From CAZYFH01 sp965197395 (GTDB lineage Bacteria; Acidobacteriota; Vicinamibacteria; Vicinamibacterales; UBA8438): 64,000 bases of DNA. Position 1 is the stretch's first letter, and each line of letters opens with the position of its first letter. The stretch lies in NCBI GenBank assembly GCA_965197395.1, contig OZ240205.1:62001-126000 (forward strand), given 5' to 3'. Position numbers and translations under genes: made by a program. Positions 7,441-15,994 of the stretch are shown piece after piece. A model generated the notes under the pieces. The model ran no database searches. It was given only the letters and a program-made list of their open reading frames with translations, and had not been told where the DNA came from.

Positions 7441-9411
7441 TTAGTCCTGGGGCAACCGATACGCGATCAGCTCGCCAGGGAACCCGCCGCCGCTGATCGC
7501 CGTGACGATGTACTGCTGGCCGTCGTGGAGGTAGGTCATTGGGGATCCTGAGACCCCCGCCGGCATGAAGACCGCGCCCCGCTCCGTGCCGCTCGCCTTG
7601 TCGTAGGCGCGCAGCATCGCGCCCTCCTCGCCCGACGCCGTCGTGAAGGTGCCCGGCTCACCCGCGATCACGAGCGTCTTCGTGATGAGCGTGCCGACGC
7701 GCCCCACGCGCCCGGTCCGCGGAACATCGACGCCCGCGAGCAGCGGGTGATTGCGAATGTTGTCAGCCGTTGCGCCGTGGGCGATCTGCCAGAGGATGTC
7801 GCCCTGCGACAAATCGATCGCGGTGATACGCCCCCACGGCGGCTTGATGATCGGGATCCCGTCGACGTTGAGCGCCGCGTCCACCGCGGGAATATCGCGG
7901 GCCCGTCCGCGAATGAAGTTCATGTCTGACCGCTCGGGATCGTTGATGAGGCCCAGGGCCGTCACGTTTGTGAACGAGTACAGGTAGGCGATCCCTGTCT
8001 CCGGGTCGATCGACCCACCTGGCCAATTCGTCCCGCCGCCGGCGGACGGCAGCATCAGGGTCGCGATGACGCCGTCTGCATCCGACACCGTGATCGGCGT
8101 GAAGATCGGACCGAGGCGATGACGTGCCGCGATCTCCTCGGCACGTCGCCGGAGCTCGGGCGTGAAATCGATCAGGTCGTCGAGGCTCACCCCCTGACGG
8201 TCGTACGCCGGCGGCTTCGTCGGAAAGGGCTGCGTCGGCGACAACTGCTCGCCGGGCACCGCCGACGCCTCGACCGGGCGCTCCTCGATGGGCCAGATCG
8301 GCTCGCCCGTGACCCGGTCGAGCACGTACAGCCAGGCCTGCTTGCTCGGCTGCGCGACGATCTTGCGCTCCACACCGTCGATGACGACGTCGGCGAGGAT
8401 CGGCGCACAGGGGAGGTCCCAGTCCCACACGTCGTGGTGGATGAACTGAAAGTGCCACAGCCGCTCGCCCGTCTCGAGATCGACCGCAACGAGGCTGTCC
8501 GAAAACAGGTTGTCGCCATGGCGATGGCCGCCGTAGTAGTCGTTGGTCGGCATCTCCGTCGGTAGATACGCGATGCCGAGCTCGAGGTCGGCGCTAATCT
8601 GGCCCCACACCCCGGCATTCCCCGTGTAGCGCCACGATTCATTGAGCCACGTGTCGTTACCGAACTCGTCGCCGCCGGGAATGGTGTGAAAGATCCACTT
8701 GCGCGTGCCGGTCCGCGCGTCGTAGCCACGGATATAGCCCTTCACGTTGCGCATCGACTTCGGCGCGCCTCCAGGCAAATGCGCGGCGCCGACGACGATG
8801 GTGTCGCCGGCCACGAGCGGCGCGGCATGCAACCCCGCCTCACCGGTCACGAGATCGATGTCCTGGTCGAAGTTCTGCTTGAGATCGACGATGCCGTTCT
8901 CGCCGAACGTGGCCAGGCGGTCGCCGGTGTGGGCGTCGAGCCCGACCAATCGATACCCGGGCGTGACGTAGAAGATCTCCCCGCCGGCCCCGTTGTCCCG
9001 GTATGCGAGGCCCCGACCCGAGAGCCGGCGCGGCGCGGCGGCACCGCGTTCGCCCTCGTCGAGACGATGCATCCAGAGCAGCTCGCCGGTGCCGGCGTCC
9101 ACGGCGATGACCGCGCGACGTGACCCCGCGGTCGAGTACACGACGCCATCGACCATCAACGGGGTCGACTCGAGGTTGTACTCGGGATTCGGCCCGAAGT
9201 TCGCCGTCTTGACCCGCCAGGCCACTTCGAGGTCATCGAAGTTGTCGGCCGTGATCTGATCGAGTGGCGAATAGCGGGTGTTCGCGATGTCCCCGCCGTA
9301 ACTCCGCCACTCCCCGTTTTCGGTGCCTTGGGCCGCCACGCCGAGCGTGGTGCCGGCAACGAAAGCCCCCAGGATGACCCACGTCTCGACACTGCGTTGT
9401 TTGGCTGGCAT
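7441..9411 (-). CDS. PQQ-dependent dehydrogenase (glucose/alcohol dehydrogenase-like)
   Basis: A 656-residue exported quinoprotein; residues 1-28 form a signal peptide ending GVAAQ. The eight-bladed propeller opens with EWRSYGGDIANTRYSPLDQI and contains DVWDWDLPCAPIL, the active-site region of membrane glucose dehydrogenase-like quinoproteins, and QQYIVTAISGGGFPGELIAY at the end. These enzymes oxidise sugars or alcohols in the periplasm using PQQ and pass electrons to quinone or cytochrome c. There is no attached cytochrome or N-terminal membrane-anchor domain. It is the last gene of a minus-strand cluster with an alpha/beta hydrolase and an SMP-30 protein (gaps of 15 and 20 bp), suggesting oxidation of a sugar to a lactone followed by hydrolysis (inference). 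Confidence 0.88.
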   Translation of the reverse strand: MPAKQRSVETWVILGAFVAGTTLGVAAQGTENGEWRSYGGDIANTRYSPLDQITADNFDDLEVAWRVKTANFGPNPEYNLESTPLMVDGVVYSTAGSRRAVIAVDAGTGELLWMHRLDEGERGAAAPRRLSGRGLAYRDNGAGGEIFYVTPGYRLVGLDAHTGDRLATFGENGIVDLKQNFDQDIDLVTGEAGLHAAPLVAGDTIVVGAAHLPGGAPKSMRNVKGYIRGYDARTGTRKWIFHTIPGGDEFGNDTWLNESWRYTGNAGVWGQISADLELGIAYLPTEMPTNDYYGGHRHGDNLFSDSLVAVDLETGERLWHFQFIHHDVWDWDLPCAPILADVVIDGVERKIVAQPSKQAWLYVLDRVTGEPIWPIEERPVEASAVPGEQLSPTQPFPTKPPAYDRQGVSLDDLIDFTPELRRRAEEIAARHRLGPIFTPITVSDADGVIATLMLPSAGGGTNWPGGSIDPETGIAYLYSFTNVTALGLINDPERSDMNFIRGRARDIPAVDAALNVDGIPIIKPPWGRITAIDLSQGDILWQIAHGATADNIRNHPLLAGVDVPRTGRVGRVGTLITKTLVIAGEPGTFTTASGEEGAMLRAYDKASGTERGAVFMPAGVSGSPMTYLHDGQQYIVTAISGGGFPGELIAYRLPQD

Positions 9412-9426
9412 GTGTGGACCTCGTGC

Positions 9427-10290
9427 CTACACGTGGTGCTGGAGGAACTCCAGCACGATGCGATTGAACTCATCCGGCTTCTCGAAATAGACGGAGTGCC
9501 CGGCGCCCGGCACTTCGACGAACCGCGAGGCCGGCATCTTGCGGTGCATTGCCTCGAGCGCAGCCGGCGGAAAAATTGAGTCCTCCGTGCCGACGACGAA
9601 GAGCGTCGGGATCTCGTGCGCCACGACCGGGCCGATATCCGTTGGGGCCTGCAGCAGGCCGGCGGTGGCGGCCGGCCCACCGGCCGGTGTCCGGTCGAGC
9701 GTCGACCGCTGGATTTCGCGATAGAGAAACGCCAACTCGGGTTCCCGGGCGCCGAACGATGCCGCAAACGCCCCGCGCTCGGCCGGACGGCGCGCCATGA
9801 GCGCCGCCACCTCCGGATCGCTATAGCCACCCGGGGTGTCGCAGAGGACGAGGGCGTCAACACGATCCGGGTGCGCCGACGCGTACCCCAACGTGGTCCA
9901 TCCCCCCATCGACTGGCCCACCAGCGACACGCGGTCGAGACCCAGATGATCGATGAGACCCGCGAGATCCTGCACGAACGCCGCGCGGCCGGGGCCGCGT
10001 TCGACATCGCGGGAGTAGCCGAATCCCCGGTGGTCGAACGTGATGCACTGGAAGTGCTGAGACAGCTCGGGAACCTGCTGCCACCAGCTCAGGTGCGTGC
10101 CGCCGGCGCCGTGCGCGAAGACGACGGGCGGGCCCTCGCCGTGCACTTCGTAATACAGCTCGAAGTCGCCGAGTGTGACGGCCGACAGGAACTGACTCTG
10201 CGCGGCCGCGCGCATCACGGGCGCGCCAATGGCCAACCCGCCGGTGGCCGCCGCCAATTGCCTGACGAAACCGCGTCGACTGGTCTGCAT
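9427..10290 (-). CDS. Tat-exported alpha/beta hydrolase
   Basis: 287 residues. The N-terminus (SRRGFVRQLAAATGGLAIGA) is a twin-arginine signal. The alpha/beta hydrolase fold is shown by HGAGGTHLSWW (oxyanion HG motif), FDHRGFGYS, and the nucleophile elbow GQSMGG with Ser127; VVGTEDSIFP carries the likely acid and PGAGHSVYFEKP the catalytic histidine. It belongs to the lactonase/haloperoxidase/esterase superfamily; the substrate is not determined. It lies 20 bp downstream of the SMP-30 gene and 15 bp upstream of the quinoprotein dehydrogenase, so co-transcription is likely. Confidence 0.87.
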   Translation of the reverse strand: MQTSRRGFVRQLAAATGGLAIGAPVMRAAAQSQFLSAVTLGDFELYYEVHGEGPPVVFAHGAGGTHLSWWQQVPELSQHFQCITFDHRGFGYSRDVERGPGRAAFVQDLAGLIDHLGLDRVSLVGQSMGGWTTLGYASAHPDRVDALVLCDTPGGYSDPEVAALMARRPAERGAFAASFGAREPELAFLYREIQRSTLDRTPAGGPAATAGLLQAPTDIGPVVAHEIPTLFVVGTEDSIFPPAALEAMHRKMPASRFVEVPGAGHSVYFEKPDEFNRIVLEFLQHHV

Positions 10291-10310
10291 GTCATCGACT
10301 CCTTCAGATG

Positions 10311-11318
10311 CTAACGCCGAGTCCCCTCGATGTCGGTCCTCACGGAGAACAGTGTCTTGCCCGCCGTCACATACAGCGTGCGGAGGTCCAGGCCGCCGAA
10401 CGCCGCGTTCGTAATCGTGTCCTCGAGGATGGGGATGTGCTCGAGGAGATCCCCGGCCGGCGAGAACACGTGCACGCCGGCGACGGTGTCGAGCGTTTCG
10501 CTTGTGCCCCGAAGTCGATTGAGCCCGGCGGCCACATACAAATTACCTTGGCTGTCGATGGTCATCCCGTCGCCACTCCGACCTGGGTAGAAATCGTGAA
10601 ACACGCGCATGTTGCTGACCGTGCCCGCGTCGCTGAGGTCATAGGCACGGATCATCCGCGCGCCGCCCGCGCGCTGGCTGGTCTCAATCACATAGAGCGT
10701 GCCATCGTCGGGCGAGATCACGACGCCATTGGGGCGTTCGATCTCAGGCTCGGTCAGGATTCTCTCGATCGCACCGTCGGGATCGATCCGATACACGCCG
10801 TGCACGCCCGTCTGCTCCGGTGTGGGGTTCGGCTCCGGGCGATCCGTGAAATAGACGCGTCCCCGACCGTCAACCGTCAAGTCGTTCGGCCGGTGGAACT
10901 GCTTTCCCTCGTAGCTGTCGGCGAGCACCGTCACCTCGCCGGTCTCGACATCCGTGCGTGTCACCCGCGGCAGCGCCGTCACGCCATCTCCGCCCTCGCA
11001 CGCGAGGAGCCGCCACTCGCTGTCGAAGATCAGGCCGTTCGCGCGATTGCTCGGTTGGCGAAACGTCTCCAGCGCGCCGTCCGGCGACAGTCGCATGATC
11101 CGGTTGTTGTTGAGGTCGGTGAAGTAGACGGTGCCGTCCTCGTCGACGGTGGGACCCTCGGTGAACGCCACCGTCGCGGCCACCTCTACGGTGCGGGACG
11201 CAGCCGCCGGGGACGTGTCGGCAATCGGGGCCGGGGACGGCCGCTCGGAGGAGCACGCCGGGATCGCGACAACGGCGGCGCACACCGCGATCCCGACGGT
11301 GCGATGCATGTGGCCCAT
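10311..11318 (-). CDS. SMP-30/gluconolactonase-like lipoprotein
   Basis: The ATG at 11318 is chosen because GGGAGGGAACC lies just upstream; an in-frame extension to 11399 lacks a ribosome-binding site and overlaps a repeat element. The N-terminus MGHMHRTVGIAVCAAVVAIP ends at a lipobox-like IPAC, indicating an outer- or inner-membrane lipoprotein. The body is a six-bladed SMP-30/gluconolactonase/LRE propeller: DEDGTVYFTDLNNNRIMRL, RPNDLTVDGRGRVYFTDRPE, RPNGVVISPDDGTLYVIE and DGMTIDSQGNLYVAAG hold the metal- and substrate-facing Asn and Asp residues. Such enzymes hydrolyse aldonolactones, matching the dehydrogenase in the same cluster. Confidence 0.88.
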   Translation of the reverse strand: MGHMHRTVGIAVCAAVVAIPACSSERPSPAPIADTSPAAASRTVEVAATVAFTEGPTVDEDGTVYFTDLNNNRIMRLSPDGALETFRQPSNRANGLIFDSEWRLLACEGGDGVTALPRVTRTDVETGEVTVLADSYEGKQFHRPNDLTVDGRGRVYFTDRPEPNPTPEQTGVHGVYRIDPDGAIERILTEPEIERPNGVVISPDDGTLYVIETSQRAGGARMIRAYDLSDAGTVSNMRVFHDFYPGRSGDGMTIDSQGNLYVAAGLNRLRGTSETLDTVAGVHVFSPAGDLLEHIPILEDTITNAAFGGLDLRTLYVTAGKTLFSVRTDIEGTRR

Positions 11319-11352
11319 GGTTCCCTCCCGGATCGGCACGCTCAAGGTTAGC

Positions 11353-11618
11353 AGCCCGTGGTGAAAGTCGCCCGTTGCACCGAGAGCGTCGAGGCGCACG
11401 GCGCGCCTCGCGGGCGCGGAGCGGGGCTCGCGGAGATCAGCGCAACGCCAAGTCTACGTCAGCAGCCCGTGGTGAAGGTCGCGCGTCGCACCGAGACCGA
11501 TGAGGCGCCTGGTTGGCAAGGCGCGACGAGGAAGAACACCGGGCGTATGTGACCGAGATGCAACGCCGCTACCAGGATGCATCGCCGGTCGAATGCAGCG
11601 GGACTTTCACCACGGGCT
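11353..11618. repeat. Compound inverted-repeat element related to the 2998-3163 MITE
   Basis: AGCCCGTGGTGAAAGTC (11353-11369) is exactly inverted at 11602-11618, and a second left copy with one mismatch sits at 11463-11479. About 48 bp following the two left copies are also similar, so the left end is duplicated. The core 11511-11588 (TGGCAAGGCGCGACGAGG, TATGTGACCGAG) matches the core at 3049-3126 although the terminal repeats differ completely. A 36-bp GC-rich block at 11394-11429 recurs at 60466-60501. Confidence 0.75.
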
Positions 11619-11814
11619 CTCAGGCTAGGCTGGGGCCCACATAGGATGTTCACGGCCATCCGTCTAGGCATCAGTGATGCATGCAGTGCGCATCCCTACT
11701 CACACACAATGCCGTCATTGTCACGATCGTTCATGTAGCGATACGCCGGATGCCCACGCCTTCGCTGGGAAGTGCGATCACGACGGTGGCACGGTCGAAG
11801 TTCACCACGAGAGC

Positions 11815-11925
11815 CCCGTTGTCGGTGTGTTGCGCGGTGGGTCGTTCTTCAACTTCGAGAGGTTCGTCCGTGCCGCCTTCCGCGTCGACTTCAATCCCGA
11901 TGGTCGCAACTTCGTCATCGGTTAG
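11815..11925 (+). pseudogene. C-terminal scrap of an FGE-sulfatase (SUMF1) domain
   Basis: The frame reads SPVVGVLRGGSFFNFERFVR followed by AAFRVDFNPDGRNFVIG and a stop. This is the conserved C-terminal signature of formylglycine-generating enzyme-like domains (RGGSF, then RxAxR, then NPDxRNxxIGFR). The final FRV segment is missing and no upstream part of the domain is present, so it is a remnant. It faces the truncated exported protein at 11922-13103 tail to tail. Confidence 0.6.
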
Positions 11926-13103
11926 GTCCACGCGCCACCCTGGTCACGAGACGGCTCGCTCAGCAACGCGTTGACGTCAATTGTCGTGAGGCCCAGCAGG
12001 ACGATAGGACGATAGGAGCTATTAGACGGGTGCCCTTCACTTAACATAAGGCCCGTTCTCCGACCCAGCGTCCCACGACGCCGGTGTGCCGGCTTGCCGA
12101 CCCGCCCCGAATACAGGCCGATTGGCGCTAGCGGATCGATCAGGAGCGCCACGCTCGCCGTGGCGTCACCGTTGCCCTCGAGCGCGAGATCGACGTCGGT
12201 GCGTGGGATGGCGACGCGTGGCGCCCACCCCTCACGGTCGGGTTGGCGCGGACGGAGCGGAAGCCCGAAGTCGCGAAAGTCCCAGTCATCGTCGCCATCG
12301 GCGTCAGCAGGGCCCTCCACCTCGGGGTCACGCGGGAAGCCTGCGAAGGCCCGTTCGGTGGCCAATGGGTCGAAGTCCGACAGCGCATGCGTGCCCATCC
12401 AGACATCGGTCAGCCGTTGCCGGCGGTAGTACCGCGCCACACGGACTTCCTCGATCTCGCGTGGCTCGATCTCGATCGCAAACCAATCGCGGTCGCGGCC
12501 GTGGATCTCGCCGTAGAAGTAGGGTCGCGTGTCGGCGGGTAGCGGCGGTGCCACGTCATCGCGCCACAACGCGGTCAGCACGCGGCTGTCTGGGTTGATC
12601 AGCTGATGCTCGAGCAGCGCCTCGCGGCGATCCTCGAGCAGGTCGGCCGCCTTCCCGATCTCACGTCCCGGCGTGCCGTCAGCCAGCGCCCGCAACCGAT
12701 CGTCGAGGTCGTCGGTAAACCAGAAGACCCACCGGTCGAACTCCTCGTCGAGCAGATCCTCATCGAGGATCTTCGCGATCTGCTGGTGCTCGACCCCGTC
12801 GGGCGGGTACGCGCGGACGCGTCCGCGGCCCAGATAGATCGCGAGCGGCGTGTGGTCACCGACCGGCACGACATAGAGGTCACCGTCGGTCAGCTCGAGC
12901 TCGAAGCGGTCGATGCGCAACCGGCCGTCGCGAACGTGCCCGACCGCCTCCGGCCCTGCCTCGCGCAGCTGCACGTAGACCGGCGGCGGCCCGAGACCGG
13001 GCGAGTCCTCCTGCGCTGCCGCACTGCCCGCGGCGAGCACGAGCGCCACGAGTGCGCCGTAAAGTCGAATGGGGTTGCCAGCGAACGCTCGGGTCCTGGT
13101 CAT
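11922..13103 (-). CDS. Exported protein resembling the N-terminal part of M1-like peptidases, probably 3-prime truncated
   Basis: The start is at ATG 13103 (MTRTRAFAGNPIRLYGALVA), giving a signal peptide that ends GSAAAQ; an upstream in-frame extension looks non-coding. Segments such as LTDGDLYVVPVGDHTPLAIY and the following charged stretch recall the N-terminal sandwich of exported M1-aminopeptidase-like proteins from Acidobacteria (moderate confidence). No HExxH zinc motif is present. From about 12120 on, the protein becomes Arg/Ser-rich and family-like features stop, so the 3-prime part appears lost, next to the FGE scrap. Confidence 0.5.
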   Translation of the reverse strand: MTRTRAFAGNPIRLYGALVALVLAAGSAAAQEDSPGLGPPPVYVQLREAGPEAVGHVRDGRLRIDRFELELTDGDLYVVPVGDHTPLAIYLGRGRVRAYPPDGVEHQQIAKILDEDLLDEEFDRWVFWFTDDLDDRLRALADGTPGREIGKAADLLEDRREALLEHQLINPDSRVLTALWRDDVAPPLPADTRPYFYGEIHGRDRDWFAIEIEPREIEEVRVARYYRRQRLTDVWMGTHALSDFDPLATERAFAGFPRDPEVEGPADADGDDDWDFRDFGLPLRPRQPDREGWAPRVAIPRTDVDLALEGNGDATASVALLIDPLAPIGLYSGRVGKPAHRRRGTLGRRTGLMLSEGHPSNSSYRPIVLLGLTTIDVNALLSEPSRDQGGAWT

Positions 13104-13110
13104 GTGCCCG

Positions 13111-14866
13111 CTACCGGATGTATCCGAGTCGACGGAGCCGCCCCGCCAACTCTTCATCAACGAGCGCGTCGTCAGCGGCCAGCACAGATGGGAAACGACG
13201 CACCGCGTCGTCCAGCTCGCCCAGCAGATATGCACTCAGGATCAGGCGCCCGTCGGTGAGGTTGGTCCGCTCGCTTGGGTCGGTTCCCAGATCGTACACC
13301 TCGTGGGTCCAGCGCTGCGCCTCCGGCCGTCGACTTTTGATCACTTTGTACTCTCCGAACACAAAGCTCTCAATCTCGAGTCCGTCCTTGTTGACATAGG
13401 CAGTGGCCGGTTGGTTTGGCGTGGATGGTGTGCCCTCAAGGACCGGCCTGAGACTCCGACCCTGCGCGGCGGTAACGGGTGGCGCCCCGATGAGGTCGAG
13501 AATGGTGGGCATGACATCGACGTGCTGGGCAACCGCCGTCCGCCACCTGCCCGGCCGACATCTGGTGCGGCAGCTTGAGCACGAACGGCACACGGAGCTG
13601 CTCCTCGTAGAGCGTGATCCCGTGGCCCCAGTACTCGTGCTCGTAGAACTCCTCCCCGTGGTCGGAGACCACGAGCACAATCGTCGAGTCGTATAGATTC
13701 TCCGCCTTGAGGTGATCGAGCAGTCGTCCGAGATGGTGGTCGTTGAACGCGATCTCCGCGTCGTACAGCGCGCCCAGCTCGCGCGCGACGTCGGGAGCCT
13801 GTTGGGCCTCCAGTGGCCGCTCGTGCATCGACCGGATCGCGATCCGATCCGGAAAGCGTGGCGACGGCATGAAGCGATCACGGAACGGGGCTCGTGGCGC
13901 GTAGGGGTCGTGCGGATCGCTCGTATGGACATACAGGAAGAACGGGCGATCGGCGTCGCGCCCCTCGAGCCACGCGAAGACCCGATCGTTCACCACGTCC
14001 GATTGCGCGTGGATCTCTCGGCCCGTGCCCTCGCCGAGATAGACGAACGCTTCGAATCCGAGGTGGAACCCGAAGGGCGCCGAGACGTTGCCGTTGGTGA
14101 CGACGGCCGCCGTCTGATACCCGGCCGATCCCAGCACGGCGGCCAGCGTCGTTGCCGTGGGTGAGAGCGCATCGGTCCGGTCGTTGACGCCGTGCGAGCG
14201 TGGATGCAGCCCGGTGAAGACCGATGCCACCGACGGCCGCGTCCACGACGATTGCGCGAGCGCGTGGCGGAAGACGATGCTGTCCTTCGCCAACGCATCC
14301 AGGTTTGGGGAGGTCGGCTGGTCGTACCCATAGACGCCGAGGCGGTCGGCTCGCAGCGTGTCGATCATGTAGATCAGCACGTTGGGTGCCGCCGCCCCGC
14401 TCGACGAGGGCATTTGATCGTCGGTCACACCGTCGGTCGCCTCGGCGGGTGTCGTGTCGGGCCGACGCGCCGAGACCAGCACCGGATGCTCGATCGTCAG
14501 CCCCCCGGCGATCGGAGCCGCGTCGTCGGACCTCGCTAGGAACGACACGCTGACGGGCTGATCGGACACCGCCTCGGGCAAGCGAACGGTTTCGGGCTGG
14601 CCCCACAGACGCGGGGCGATCTCGAAGCGCGCCGCATCGGGGGCATCGTCGGTTCCGACACGGATCTCCAGCCGGGCGCCCGGCGCGGTCGCGCCCCATG
14701 ATCGCAGCGCACCGAGGTGCAGGGACGCGCTCGGGGCCAACGTGACGTATTCCAGCCCGGTGTTGAAAGGCAGCAGAAGGCCGCCGCCAGTTTCGGCCGC
14801 CCGCGAGGTGTCCAGCGAGACGACATGATCGAACTCGATCAGCTGCCACGCGACGACTCGATCGAC
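13111..14866 (-). pseudogene. Sulfatase, 5-prime truncated by a phage block and frameshifted
   Basis: Residues near 14370-14200 read IYMIDTLRADRLGVYGYDQP and SSWTRPSVASVFTGLHPRSH, the alkaline-phosphatase-superfamily sulfatase core with the metal-binding Asp and the modifiable Ser (Cys/Ser-x-Pro-x-x type). LVVSDHGEEFYEHEYWGHG is the second metal site. Near 13545 the frame breaks: LKLPHQMSAGQVADG continues in another frame as AVAQHVDVMPTILDLIG up to a normal C-terminus at 13111. At the 5-prime side the frame runs without interruption into a terminase ATPase domain at about 14866, replacing the signal peptide. Confidence 0.78.
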
Positions 14867-15379
14867 TCCGTTGGTGAGGTGAATGGCGTCCTTCGTCTCG
14901 TGGACGATGTACTGCGTGAGCATCGGGACCGCGTGCAAGAGGGCGGCGATGTAGCCGTGCACCACCTGGGCTTGCCGCCGGTCACTGGCGATGACCATCA
15001 GCACGCCGCGTTCGCCGAGCGCGAGCACCGACGTGTAGTCGCGGACGCAGGCGAGGAACACCGCGACGAGGGCCGCGAACCGAGACTTGCCGCCGCGCCG
15101 GCCGATGATGAGCCACGCTTCCCGCGCCGGGCGCGGGGGTGGGCGCCGTCCCAGGCAGCGCTCGATGAACCGGCGGTCGGTGGCGGTCATCCCGGTCGTC
15201 AGCCCGAAGATCGCTGCGGCGCAGCGCCGCCAGGACGCCCACGAGTCGCCGCCGACCAGCGGCCCGAAGAGCTCCAGATCCTGCATCGCATCGAGCACCG
15301 TCAGCCGGGTCGAGGCGACGGTGGCCGACGCGCGTCCGCGGGTCACGCCGCGCTTACGAGGATTCCTGCGTCTCGCCAT
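14866..15379 (-). CDS. Terminase-like packaging ATPase, N-terminal domain, fused to a sulfatase fragment
   Basis: Translation probably starts at ATG 15379 (MARRRNPRKRGVTRGRASAT). The Walker A-like IIGRRGGKSRFAALVAVFLA and the following VLMVIASDRRQAQVVHGYIA match the ATPase N-domain of large terminase subunits. Similarity ends at about DAIHLTNGV (14866); the nuclease domain is absent and the reading frame continues directly into a sulfatase. The start overlaps the preceding gene by 26 bp. The chimeric frame continues to 13436. Confidence 0.68.
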
Positions 15380-15920
15380 CGGCGGCCTCCTCGGTCTCCC
15401 CGTGGAGACCGTGACGGGTGGTGGGGTAGTGCGTCCCGACGTAGGCGTCCAGGGACACGGCTCTCGGACGGCGGGCGAGGTCGAGCGCGGTGGCCACGCG
15501 CTGCACCCGATCGACGACGGTGACATAGGGGGCCAGCGCCGCGCGGGTGCGGCCTCTTGCGGTCAGCGGGCCCTCCGCGACGAGATGTCCCCCCAGCCAG
15601 GTTGCGACGGTGTCGAGTTCGAGATACCGATCGACCAGGTCCTGCTGGAGTTGGCTGAGCCCGGCGTCGCCCCCAAGATCTGCCACGATGGCCGTGCGCC
15701 GGGCGGCGAGCGTCGCCTGCACCGCGGCTTGCGCGGGGAGGGCGGCCGCCCGTACGTGGCGCGACCGCGTCCCGTGGGTCAGCGCCGCGGTGTTCCCAGG
15801 CGCGAAGGTGCCAGCCGCGTGCCGCCCCGCCGTCGAGGTGGAGGCCCCAGGCTTGTCGTGGCGATCACGCGCGCGTGGCGATCGTGCGCGCGGTCTTGGT
15901 GAACGGCGGTCGTGTGTCAT
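15354..15920 (-). CDS. Unknown phage-type protein, possible small terminase partner
   Basis: About 188 residues from ATG 15920, preceded by TCCAAGGAGGTTGCC, a near-perfect Shine-Dalgarno. It has a basic Arg/Ser-rich head (RRSPRPRARSPRARDRHDKP), then GTFAPGNTAALTHGTRSRHV, the Gly-Asn-x-x-x-x-x-His-Gly pattern common in small DNA-packaging or regulatory phage proteins, and a helical body. Position immediately before a terminase ATPase with a 26-bp overlap suggests a small terminase or adaptor role (inference). No named family is recognised. Confidence 0.6.
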   Translation of the reverse strand: MTHDRRSPRPRARSPRARDRHDKPGASTSTAGRHAAGTFAPGNTAALTHGTRSRHVRAAALPAQAAVQATLAARRTAIVADLGGDAGLSQLQQDLVDRYLELDTVATWLGGHLVAEGPLTARGRTRAALAPYVTVVDRVQRVATALDLARRPRAVSLDAYVGTHYPTTRHGLHGETEEAADGETQESS

Positions 15921-15994
15921 GGCAACCTCCTTGGACGGTGCGGGGGTCTTGGGGCCATCCAGTCCCCGTGGGACGCGCGATCGCACCATCACGA

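Noticed and set aside
10308..11351. A 347-codon plus-strand frame over the SMP-30 gene
   Set aside because: The minus-strand lipoprotein has a Shine-Dalgarno, lipobox and propeller motifs.
11731..11931. A 66-residue acidic minus-strand protein
   Set aside because: It is the antisense of the FGE-domain scrap, which carries a recognisable signature.
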